DNA from: Aliivibrio salmonicida LFI1238
GTDB lineage: Bacteria > Pseudomonadota > Gammaproteobacteria > Enterobacterales > Vibrionaceae
Direction: 5' to 3'
Assembly: GCF_000196495.1 (NCBI RefSeq)
Contig: NC_011312.1
Span: 1,116,001-1,180,000 of the forward strand
Length of the DNA: 64,000 nt
The notes below the pieces were generated by a model. The model was given only the letters and a program-made list of their open reading frames with translations. It was not told the origin of the DNA and did not search any database. Position numbers and translations under genes: made by a program. The number at the start of each line of letters is the position of its first letter. The stretch's first letter is position 1. This document shows positions 1 to 6,902 of the stretch, in pieces.

Positions 1-1
1 C

Positions 2-157
2 TTTTTTAGTGGTGATCATGTTCCTGTAAATCCTAGTCTTGAAGTCACTTATCGAAAAATTAAGAAAGATAAAGCACCTGCTAAAAACCTGACTAAAGAT
101 TCAATTGGAATTATGTGCAGTTACTGTCCTTTCTGTGGCCGTAAGCTAGGGGAATAA
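2..157 (+). CDS. Partial small phage protein with C-terminal zinc-finger-like CPFCG
   Basis: Only the last 51 codons are in the window; the start is to the left. The readable part is basic and ends with a C-x2-C motif (YCPFCGRKLGE), the kind of treble-clef or rubredoxin-like knuckle common in small phage early proteins. An upstream Cys (MCSY) could supply a third ligand. It is followed after two bases by the next ORF, so it belongs to the same early operon. Function unknown. Confidence 0.6.
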   Translation, partial: FFSGDHVPVNPSLEVTYRKIKKDKAPAKNLTKDSIGIMCSYCPFCGRKLGE

Positions 158-159
158 TC

Positions 160-390
160 ATGCTTCGTTTCCTTGCAGTTGTTTTAAACAGTGGCGGCGG
201 TGTGGTTCGTGATGCCAAAACTGACGAAATTCAAATTAAAGAGTTAGGCGAGTATGAATCAAAAGAGTTGGCGATTGATAACGCTTGTGTGCAATTGCAG
301 TGCGAGCACATCACCAATGGTATGTTAGTTCGTGGCAATCACACGGGCGGTTTTATGATTTGTGATACACAGGAGTTTGCAGCGTTATGA
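160..390 (+). CDS. Small phage early protein, unknown function
   Basis: A 76-residue ORF preceded by AGGGGA as ribosome binding site seven bases before the ATG. Its stop overlaps the start of the next ORF (ATG at 387), a translational-coupling arrangement typical of phage operons. It contains paired Cys (ACVQLQCEH) but no motif I recognise. Position immediately upstream of the replication initiator suggests an early-operon accessory role; nothing more can be said. Confidence 0.6.
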   Translation: MLRFLAVVLNSGGGVVRDAKTDEIQIKELGEYESKELAIDNACVQLQCEHITNGMLVRGNHTGGFMICDTQEFAAL

Positions 391-746
391 ACATTGTAGA
401 TGACCGAGTGAAACCCCGTATCAGTTCTGTTAAAGATGTGTATGAACAGCTTTTTTCTTTGGCTAGATTACTAAAAAATAAAGATTCGTTATTACCAATT
501 ATTGGTTTTGAGCATTTTTGTTTTACATCAGATACCTTGTCATCTCACTGTTGTGATTATTTTGACTCGTTGAGTGATCCTGAGTTCTGTAGAGAGATAA
601 TTTATAAGGTTGATAATATTGTTAATCCATCAGAGCCTCATGTTTCTATTCAGATTCAATTAATGCCATTAGCTGAGAGGCTATTGCTCCATAAAATGTT
701 CAAGATTAATACTGCTGGCCTCGATATTTCGGATATCCCGTTTTAA
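387..746 (+). CDS. Small phage early protein, unknown function
   Basis: A 119-residue ORF coupled to both neighbours: its ATG overlaps the stop of the preceding gene and its TAA shares its last base with the ATG of the replication initiator (TAATG). No signal peptide, membrane segment or known motif is visible; the sequence is Cys-containing and mildly acidic. The tight coupling supports it being real. Function unknown. Confidence 0.6.
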   Translation: MNIVDDRVKPRISSVKDVYEQLFSLARLLKNKDSLLPIIGFEHFCFTSDTLSSHCCDYFDSLSDPEFCREIIYKVDNIVNPSEPHVSIQIQLMPLAERLLLHKMFKINTAGLDISDIPF

Positions 747-3259
747 TGGCAAAGCTTACATTTACCCCTCAAGAACAACGTGCAGCCACTAAAGCTTGTT
801 TAAGCTTTGGTGGTTTGTGCGTATTCCCTCAAAAGCCAAAAGCGATTCAAGCGCCTTATTCTCAAGTAAGCTTTGAAACACCAGAGCCTGAGAACATGAC
901 AGTTATCGAGCGCAATTTATATTCGGTCGATAAAGTTGATCATGAATGGCGCAAGCAATTCTTTGCTGATTTACCTTCTTACTTAAGCAAGTACTTTGCT
1001 GATCGCTATATTGCCATTTTCAAGAAAAAAGGCCGAGCAGAGGCAAATACTTATCTACGTGAAAGAATGGGTGGAGAGCTGCAACGCCGTGTAAGTTTAG
1101 TGTTGTACCGTTACCGCCAATTGCCAACCTACAATAAAATCAAATTGATGAGCGAAGATGAAGACGCTGACCAATGTGATTTTGATGCTACGCCAAAAGA
1201 AGGCCAACTACAGTTTGATCTAGAAAAGGTCGAAATCAAAAAGCCAAAGTCTCGCCTACTTGCCGAAATGGAATTAGACGAGTTAAAAGACATGGCGTTT
1301 AAAATATCTCAAATCATGAATCGCCGCTTTAATCTGCTAAATAAAAAATACGCAGGCGAAACAGACCAAGAAATAAATGAAGGTTTACTTAATATTTATG
1401 ACGAGCTGGCAGAGTTAACGTTATCTTTTGGCTTTGCTGCGCCTTGCACAAAGAAAAATCCAAAAACCAGAATAGCCCAAGATGTTTACGGCGATATTTT
1501 CCGTATGTTGGATGAGAAGTTTTGGTTAACGAGCCTTAAAAAAGCAAGAAAGATAATGCGTGAGCACTTGGCCATTGCTATGGGGCAGGTGTCTAAACGC
1601 GCCTCTGCATATTGCTCTTATGATTGCGTTCGTGAGCATAAAGAACAGCAAAGAAAGAATTGGGAATACATTCAAAACCAAATCTTGGTTGATGATGAAA
1701 CCCAAGAAGAATGCAGCATGGAAGACATGGTGTTAAAAAGCGTGTCTAACCCTGCTATTCGTCGTCATGAATTAATGACTCGCACGCGTGGCTGTGAAAA
1801 CATCGCCGAAGAAATGGAGCTATGCGGTTTATTCTTAACATTAACCGCACCAGGTAAATATCATAATAGTTACCAACGTGGCGGTTTTATTGAACACTGG
1901 AATGGCTCAAGCCCTCGTGATGCACAAGTGTATTTAAACGGAGTTTGGTCACGTATTCGCGCTAAGTTAGGCCGTGAAGAGTTTCGTTGGTTTGGTATTC
2001 GTGTTGCAGAGCCGCATCACGATGGCACACCACACTGGCATTTACTTCTATGGTGCAAGCCAGAAGAAAAAGAAGCCATTACTAAAATATTTATTGATTA
2101 CGCAACAAAAGAAGACAAGCACGAGCTAATGAAAAAAGGCGTGTTTGATTATTCTGCACGTTGTGACATTAAAGCTATCGACTCAGAGCAAGGTTCAGCA
2201 ACGGGCTATATTGCCAAGTATATTTCTAAAAACATTGACGGCTATAAAATGGATGATGAAGTTTCAGACGAAACGGATAAACCAATTAAAGATATGGCTA
2301 AAAATGTAACAGCGTGGAAAAGTCGCTGGTGTATTCGTCAATTTCAATTTATTGGCGGCGCACCGGTTACCACTTACCGCGAACTTCGTCGTTTAGCAAA
2401 TCTTGATAAAGCGTCATACATGGATTTCTTACACAGTCAAAAACGTGAAGAGTTATTGACTGTGTACCGTGACATGACCGCTAACGATATGGGTCCGCAT
2501 CTACCAAGTATCATGCTAACCAAATCAGTCATTATGAAGCGTTTGGGTGATGCGTATAAACCAACCATTAAGCACGAGAACAACAGCGTGGTCGCTACGA
2601 TGCAATCAGCCGACGAAGGTAATTGGCAAGGTTACATCATGGGCCAAGGCGGTCCATTTGTTAAACGCGCTCAGTTAATGGTTCGTAACGCTTATGAAGA
2701 ACTGCCGTTTTCGTCTCGCTACTCTGAAACCATTCGTAAGATAGAAGGTATTTTTGCGGCGGGTGAGTTTATTAAAACTCGCGTAAGAAAGTGGACAATT
2801 CAAAACAAACCTAAAGTTGTAACTGAACTTGAAGCGGGGGCTCTTGCTCTTGATGGCAGCGCAGCTGCTCCTTGGAGTTCTGTCAATAACTGTACGCGCG
2901 ATCTCAAAGAGAGCCGCAAAGGACAGGTTAGCGATAAGCTATCTACTTTGTTAACGCCTTTGGGTAAAAAACCAGAATCCCTTGATGAACATGCACTTAA
3001 TGCCTTTATGAAGGGCAGCACTTTAAACCTTCATGATGGTAGAAAAGTAAAATTACGCTCAGGTTATGTGGATATGGACGGCAACGTTCGTCAACCAGAG
3101 CTAATTGAAATAACAAAAGAGCCAGAAAACTTAAGTTGGCTTGATTTTGAAGGTTGGCCAGACGCCCCAACCGACACCAATTCAAACGAATATCAACAAC
3201 CAGACCTTTCAATCTTCCCAGACTGTGATTTTGGTGACGATGAATGGCCGTTAGTGTGA
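746..3259 (+). CDS. A: Replication initiation endonuclease, P2 gpA family
   Basis: An 837-residue rolling-circle initiator that would nick the phage origin and start DNA synthesis. The HUH metal-binding motif is visible as H430-W-H432 in TPHWHLLLW, and the paired catalytic tyrosines as Y488 and Y492 in GYIAKYISK, the YxxxY spacing of superfamily-I initiators such as P2 gpA and phiX174 A. In P2 the origin lies within gene A itself, so the origin of this phage may be internal. The start overlaps the previous stop (TAATG). Length is a little above P2 gpA (761 residues), with a charged N-terminal extension. Strong family assignment; the nicking site is not located. Confidence 0.93.
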   Translation: MAKLTFTPQEQRAATKACLSFGGLCVFPQKPKAIQAPYSQVSFETPEPENMTVIERNLYSVDKVDHEWRKQFFADLPSYLSKYFADRYIAIFKKKGRAEANTYLRERMGGELQRRVSLVLYRYRQLPTYNKIKLMSEDEDADQCDFDATPKEGQLQFDLEKVEIKKPKSRLLAEMELDELKDMAFKISQIMNRRFNLLNKKYAGETDQEINEGLLNIYDELAELTLSFGFAAPCTKKNPKTRIAQDVYGDIFRMLDEKFWLTSLKKARKIMREHLAIAMGQVSKRASAYCSYDCVREHKEQQRKNWEYIQNQILVDDETQEECSMEDMVLKSVSNPAIRRHELMTRTRGCENIAEEMELCGLFLTLTAPGKYHNSYQRGGFIEHWNGSSPRDAQVYLNGVWSRIRAKLGREEFRWFGIRVAEPHHDGTPHWHLLLWCKPEEKEAITKIFIDYATKEDKHELMKKGVFDYSARCDIKAIDSEQGSATGYIAKYISKNIDGYKMDDEVSDETDKPIKDMAKNVTAWKSRWCIRQFQFIGGAPVTTYRELRRLANLDKASYMDFLHSQKREELLTVYRDMTANDMGPHLPSIMLTKSVIMKRLGDAYKPTIKHENNSVVATMQSADEGNWQGYIMGQGGPFVKRAQLMVRNAYEELPFSSRYSETIRKIEGIFAAGEFIKTRVRKWTIQNKPKVVTELEAGALALDGSAAAPWSSVNNCTRDLKESRKGQVSDKLSTLLTPLGKKPESLDEHALNAFMKGSTLNLHDGRKVKLRSGYVDMDGNVRQPELIEITKEPENLSWLDFEGWPDAPTDTNSNEYQQPDLSIFPDCDFGDDEWPLV

Positions 3260-3271
3260 GGAAATATGACT

Positions 3272-3751
3272 ATGGAAGGGCTTTCGTATTTAAATTCGGG
3301 TATTGATTCGTGTTTTTTACTTCGTCTAGATTTAAATAAATACACTTCAATAAAAAAAGAATGTTTTATGTTGGCATCAGGAGACATTTTAGCTGTGGGA
3401 GATATTTTCTCAAAAATGGGTAAAAAGGGTTCAGCCGGTAATCAGCAAATAATGCCGATGAAACCATGGGTTCAAAGATATTTAGGAAGATTGTTGATTG
3501 ATGATGAAATTATAGATTTAGGTTTTCCACCTTCATATAAAGACCGTGATTTTGTTCTTTTTGATGCATTGAATACGGATGATTTAACGGAGGGTTTTGC
3601 ATTTAATAAGAAAAAAAACGCTTATTTTTCTAGTGAGCAGGGTTATGTAATGGCTTATTTAGATTTGGGGGATGGAACGTTACTGCATATAAGAACAAGT
3701 GGTTCATCTTCGGTGTGTAAATGTGATTGTTTAGAAAGAGTCATAGTTTAA
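3272..3751 (+). CDS. Prophage accessory protein, unknown function
   Basis: About 159 residues. Two in-frame ATGs exist at 3266 and 3272; GAGGAA at 3258-3263 sits two bases from the first and eight from the second, so the second is chosen. The protein has a C-terminal Cys cluster (SSVCKCDC), no signal peptide and no motif I recognise. It lies in the variable slot right after the replication gene, where P2-like phages carry cargo genes such as defence or conversion functions. Codon use is more AT-rich than the neighbouring replication gene. Function unknown. Confidence 0.6.
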   Translation: MEGLSYLNSGIDSCFLLRLDLNKYTSIKKECFMLASGDILAVGDIFSKMGKKGSAGNQQIMPMKPWVQRYLGRLLIDDEIIDLGFPPSYKDRDFVLFDALNTDDLTEGFAFNKKKNAYFSSEQGYVMAYLDLGDGTLLHIRTSGSSSVCKCDCLERVIV

Positions 3752-3778
3752 ATAATTAAGTGAATAAAAGGGTTAGAA

Positions 3779-3961
3779 ATGAGTAACTTTAAATATAAAC
3801 GAAAATATTTACCGCTAAGGAATAAATCAAGATATTTCATTGGTACTGATTTAGCTAGTAAGGATGGTGATTGCACCTGCACCTGCACCGTTCGGTTTCG
3901 TTATACCACCGGAAAATATCAGTTAGTTTCATCTTCATACTGCCATGCTTCACTAAACTAA
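3779..3961 (+). CDS. Small prophage accessory protein, unknown
   Basis: A 60-residue basic ORF with a Cys-Thr run (DCTCTCT) encoded by three tandem copies of TGCACC at 3872-3889. The upstream sequence GGTTAGAA is only a weak ribosome binding site. It fits between the preceding gene and a membrane-protein gene with no overlap. The repeat could vary in copy number by slippage in frame, since the unit is six bases. No family recognised; reality of the gene is moderately likely. Confidence 0.45.
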   Translation: MSNFKYKRKYLPLRNKSRYFIGTDLASKDGDCTCTCTVRFRYTTGKYQLVSSSYCHASLN

Positions 3962-3971
3962 AGGAATAATT

Positions 3972-4886
3972 ATGAACAACACATTATCAAAAACATTTTG
4001 CACATTAGTCCTATTATCATGTGCGGTTACCTCGGCTTATTTAACGTACCTTTACATGAACGAGCTGGGCGCGGCCATTGGTGTTGCGGTTATATTTTCA
4101 TTAATTGGAATTACCCTTGATTTGGTGAAAACAATCACGCCAACATTTATACCAACAATAGCCAAACAAAACCAATTTGTTGCGTTGTTATTGGTTGGGT
4201 TAACTGGCGTTCTTATGGTTATTAGTACCATTGCTTCAATATCTGCAATTGAAAAGGGTGCAGATAACATGGCCGTATCTACAAAACAAAACGTTGCCAT
4301 TACTGAACAAATAAAACTAAAACAACAGCAGCTCGTTAATTTGCAGCAACTATCAAATGAACAACTTCGCATTAACCACACAACCAAAGCGGCAGAAACC
4401 ACGGTAATGATCTCAACCGTCACTGATGAATTAAACGCACTTTATCACGCGCAATCAAGTGTAAAAAACACATCTATACTTCGTGAATATAATGCGATTA
4501 TCACGCTGGTTATTGCTGTATCAATCGAAGTGGTTTCTGTGGTTATGGCCCTTACTTTACACACATTAAATACACTTGAAGTAAGTGTAAAAAGTGTATC
4601 AAACCCAGTAAATACAAGGGATGCACCACCAAGTGAAATGCAAGTGGTTCAAAGTGTATTGCCAAGTGTAGAGCCGTTAAAAAGTGTAGAAATGCAGTTT
4701 GCCGCCAGTGTGATAGAAGAAGTAAAAGAAGCAATTTTAACTGGTGCCGTAAAGCCAAGCCAACGAGGGTTAAAAGTCGCGTTTAATCTGCCACAAGAGC
4801 AAATCAAAATTATTCTAAATACCCTGCATGAGCAAAATATATTAGAGCCGTGGAACAATAACGGCTACAAAGTTAAAGAGGCGTAA
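3972..4886 (+). CDS. Prophage-encoded membrane protein with coiled coil and C-terminal winged-helix-like domain
   Basis: 304 residues, preceded by AAGGAATAATT. Hydrophobic segments are visible at about 8-28, 33-53 and 70-90, then a Gln-rich coiled coil (about 105-165), a fourth segment (about 176-198), a linker rich in Ser-Val pairs, and a C-terminal domain of about 60 residues whose helix pattern (SQRGLKVAFNLPQEQIKIIL, then a turn) resembles a winged helix. The linker is encoded by repeated AAGTGTA heptamers, all in the same frame. It sits in the cargo slot of the prophage, so superinfection exclusion or lysogenic conversion is possible, but this is inference; I do not recognise the family. 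Confidence 0.65.
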   Translation: MNNTLSKTFCTLVLLSCAVTSAYLTYLYMNELGAAIGVAVIFSLIGITLDLVKTITPTFIPTIAKQNQFVALLLVGLTGVLMVISTIASISAIEKGADNMAVSTKQNVAITEQIKLKQQQLVNLQQLSNEQLRINHTTKAAETTVMISTVTDELNALYHAQSSVKNTSILREYNAIITLVIAVSIEVVSVVMALTLHTLNTLEVSVKSVSNPVNTRDAPPSEMQVVQSVLPSVEPLKSVEMQFAASVIEEVKEAILTGAVKPSQRGLKVAFNLPQEQIKIILNTLHEQNILEPWNNNGYKVKEA

Positions 4887-5008
4887 AGCTGGCTGGTCAT
4901 GATAAAAGCGTCGGTCGAGCTTGGGATTTTACGGATCAATAAAATTGATTGTTATTGTTGTTTGTGTGGTGCAGTCAAGGGGTAGGTGATGCGTACCCCT
5001 AAAGTGTA
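4457..5008 (+). repeat. Cluster of AAGTGTA heptamers (seven direct, one inverted)
   Basis: AAGTGTA occurs at 4457, 4583, 4592, 4652, 4664, 4682 and 5002, and its complement TACACTT at 4571. Six direct copies lie within the membrane-protein gene and always encode Ser-Val with the same codons AGT GTA; the seventh is downstream, outside the coding region. That identical codons recur and that one copy is non-coding hints at selection on DNA, though low-complexity protein repeat growth is an alternative. Confidence 0.6.
4935..5000. other. Two intergenic hairpins between the membrane protein and the LexA-controlled gene
   Basis: ATCAAT-aaa-ATTGAT at 4935-4949 is followed by a T-rich stretch and may be a weak terminator for the upstream gene. 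AGGGGTA at 4978-4984 pairs with TACCCCT at 4994-5000 across a nine-base loop, with no U-run after it, so it is more likely an operator or RNA structure than a terminator. Confidence 0.4.
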
Positions 5009-5029
5009 ACTCAAAAAATAAGAATAAAT

Positions 5030-5058
5030 TTGTTAGTTGAAAACCACTGTATTAATAT
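5030..5058 (+). promoter_or_regulatory. Candidate promoter of the 84-residue SOS-type gene
   Basis: TTGTTA at 5030-5035 as -35, 17 bp spacer, TAATAT at 5053-5058 as -10. The -10 lies inside the LexA-type box at 5047-5062, so repressor binding would occlude RNA polymerase. Confidence 0.55.
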
Positions 5059-5062
5059 ACAG
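5047..5062. promoter_or_regulatory. LexA-type SOS box (CTGT-N8-ACAG)
   Basis: CTGTATTAATATACAG matches the gamma-proteobacterial LexA consensus with an all-AT spacer, and flanking bases (CA before, TA after) also fit. It overlaps the -10 of the promoter of the gene starting at 5087 and lies 24 bases before that ATG. Its sequence and position make a functional site likely; binding has not been shown. Confidence 0.75.
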
Positions 5063-5086
5063 TAAAGTTATTAGTTAGGAGGTTGC

Positions 5087-5341
5087 ATGTCTGTAGGTTT
5101 ACTGAGTTTTGAACACCAAAATAATAAAGAAAACGATATTGTATTGGCTGCACTAAATATCATCATTGATGGAATAGCAAGCAGTGAGGTAAGTACTGAA
5201 ACAAAATGTGCGGCAAATTATATTGCAGGGTTGGTCATGGCGGATAACAAAGGGATATTAGATCCAGAAAAGCAAAAAGCCATCTTATGTATTTTTGAGA
5301 TGGCTTTTGAAGTAGGCAGTGTTGGCGTAATGGCAAACTAA
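5087..5341 (+). CDS. Small protein under a LexA-type box, unknown function
   Basis: 84 residues with an excellent ribosome binding site (AGGAGG at 5077-5082). Mostly helical and hydrophobic-alternating, one Cys near the middle, no signal peptide. Its stop codon overlaps the stop of the opposing zinc-finger gene. The LexA-type box in its promoter implies expression on DNA damage, as for the Tum antirepressor of phage 186, but no sequence relation to Tum is evident to me and the location differs. Candidate roles are induction, antirepression or modulation of late activation; all inference. Confidence 0.65.
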   Translation: MSVGLLSFEHQNNKENDIVLAALNIIIDGIASSEVSTETKCAANYIAGLVMADNKGILDPEKQKAILCIFEMAFEVGSVGVMAN

Positions 5342-5775
5342 AACATAGAGAGTTGGCGACCAAGGTCATGTCTTGTTTGAGGGGGCAGTGCTTTAATCAA
5401 TGAGTATACCAAAGTATCAGTTGTTTTAGCTGATGGGCTTAGGGTGTGACTATAATATAAAGACATAACAAATTGATGCTTACAATTTGTATTTTTACAC
5501 TCGCAATATAAATCAGCGCAGTCATAAGAAAGACGATTTGTTTTCTTAATGACTGCGCGTTCTCCACATCCGCAACGAATTCGATTCCCTTCCATTGTTG
5601 CCCCGTTATGCAATTCAATGTGTGAATGCACTAACGTATGCTTATAGCAAATAGACGTAATAAAAGAATGGCCGCATTCGGCATCTTTACAAGAGCAAGA
5701 TAATTCACAAACCGCTTCGGTAATATTATTTCGGCTAACGATAGCCGCAGTACCACACTGACATAAAACTCGCAT
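5338..5775 (-). CDS. Late-gene activator with two Ogr/Delta-type zinc fingers
   Basis: The chosen start (ATG at 5773-5775, preceded by AGAGGTG) gives 145 residues. Two successive domains each show the Ogr/Delta pattern: C-x-C near the N-terminus, then C-x-C-x4-C-x-H-x-F, first at about residues 5-40 and again at about 65-105. A double Ogr domain is the architecture of satellite-phage P4 Delta, whereas P2 Ogr and 186 B have one. Such proteins activate late phage promoters by contacting RNA polymerase alpha. Here the gene sits beside portal gene Q rather than after gene D, and has its own promoter with a LexA-type box. Activator role is inferred from family. Confidence 0.8.
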   Translation of the reverse strand: MRVLCQCGTAAIVSRNNITEAVCELSCSCKDAECGHSFITSICYKHTLVHSHIELHNGATMEGNRIRCGCGERAVIKKTNRLSYDCADLYCECKNTNCKHQFVMSLYYSHTLSPSAKTTDTLVYSLIKALPPQTRHDLGRQLSMF

Positions 5776-5801
5776 AAACACCTCTCTGACTGACAAAACC
5801 A

Positions 5802-5830
5802 TTATATGTTCCTTGCTGTGTTTATGTACA
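5802..5830 (-). promoter_or_regulatory. Promoter of the Ogr/Delta-like activator
   Basis: On the minus strand: TGTACA (complement of 5825-5830) as -35, 17 bp spacer, perfect TATAAT (complement of 5802-5807) as -10. The LexA-type box at 5816-5831 covers the -35 element. Confidence 0.55.
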
Positions 5831-5831
5831 G
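5816..5831. promoter_or_regulatory. LexA-type SOS box upstream of the late activator
   Basis: Minus-strand reading TACTGTACATAAACACAGCA contains CTGT-N8-ACAG with five of the six outer bases on the 5' side as in the E. coli consensus. It overlaps the -35 of a good promoter directed at the activator gene. Weaker than the box at 5047 because the spacer contains C residues. Confidence 0.55.
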
Positions 5832-5867
5832 TAAAACGAAACGGTTTGCGTGAAGGTGTTTTATTCT

Positions 5868-6902
5868 TTAAGCGGTCTTTTCTATGTCAATGTTAAAGCG
5901 TAAATGTAAATGTTTACGGTGGATGATTTCAGGGTCGTTGTTCACTTCATCCATAATTAATTTACAAACAGGGATAACCTCGTCTTTATCGTATTCACGA
6001 CCTACTTTTTCAGGGTCAGGAAAACTAGAACCAGGTTGCGGCATTATGCCCCCTTTGCCTGCCGGTACTCGATGGCCAACAAGAATATCTTGAGCGGTAA
6101 TGTTTTTAATTCGCTCAAATTCGTCTTTAGTGGCAATGTCGCCAACCGGAATTAATTGAATGCCTTTCTCTTTACCGTTCGGAATATTCACAAACATACT
6201 ACGGAAGTTCCCCACGCCTTTAGAGCTGGCAATGGTCTCTTTCATTTTCTTTTCATCTTCTTCGCTTAAGTTGGGATCCGAAGCGTAAAAGATAAAGCCC
6301 ATGTGTGCGCCGTTCTTGAAGTAACGACGACGGAATAACGTGGCATCTTTATTTAACAAACTGCTTTGTAAGCTGCCTAAATAATCAGGCAGGCCGTAAA
6401 CTTGTTGCTGTAAATCATCTTGAGCCAAAAAGATAACGTCTTTTGCTTTGTAAGTGCGTTGTTTGCCATCTCGCTCAAGAAGGGCAAAGTCTCCATTTTT
6501 ACGTTTACGTAAATGCATACTTGGTAAAGGGAAGAGGCGAACCGGCACACCAAAGCCATTGCGTATTTTTAAAAATGCCACATCACCAAAGGTAAAGTAA
6601 TTATTGCAATAAAATTGAAGTTGTCGACGTGTTAAGCCGCCGCCACCTTCAAAGCGTGCAGATACATAATTAGCTCGAGCCCTAAGCAGTGAGCAATGAT
6701 AAGCGTTAGCGCGTGAGGTATCAGATAGCCCTTGGCGCGAGATTGGCGGCTCCCAATAATCATCAAACTCGTTATAAAACAAATCAGAGTATGAAGTCAT
6801 CCAACTGCTTGCATCAACAGCCTCGGGTGATGAGTCGATATGATAAACCGAATCGTCTTTTGGTTTATCTTGTGTTACTAAAGTGTTTGCTTGCTCGGTC
6901 AT
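5868..6902 (-). CDS. Q: Portal protein, P2 gpQ family
   Basis: Forms the connector ring at one vertex of the prohead through which DNA is packaged. The start at 6902 (MTEQANTLV) is chosen because its ATG overlaps the terminase stop (ATGA), giving 344 residues, the same length as P2 gpQ as I recall it; an upstream in-frame ATG at 6917 lies inside the terminase gene. PBSX/gpQ-type portal features are visible, such as the region DYLGSLQSSLLNKDATLFRRRYFKNGAH and the C-terminal EVIPVCKLIMDEVNN. Cotranscribed with the terminase upstream; in P2 likewise a two-gene leftward operon. Confidence 0.93.
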   Translation of the reverse strand: MTEQANTLVTQDKPKDDSVYHIDSSPEAVDASSWMTSYSDLFYNEFDDYWEPPISRQGLSDTSRANAYHCSLLRARANYVSARFEGGGGLTRRQLQFYCNNYFTFGDVAFLKIRNGFGVPVRLFPLPSMHLRKRKNGDFALLERDGKQRTYKAKDVIFLAQDDLQQQVYGLPDYLGSLQSSLLNKDATLFRRRYFKNGAHMGFIFYASDPNLSEEDEKKMKETIASSKGVGNFRSMFVNIPNGKEKGIQLIPVGDIATKDEFERIKNITAQDILVGHRVPAGKGGIMPQPGSSFPDPEKVGREYDKDEVIPVCKLIMDEVNNDPEIIHRKHLHLRFNIDIEKTA

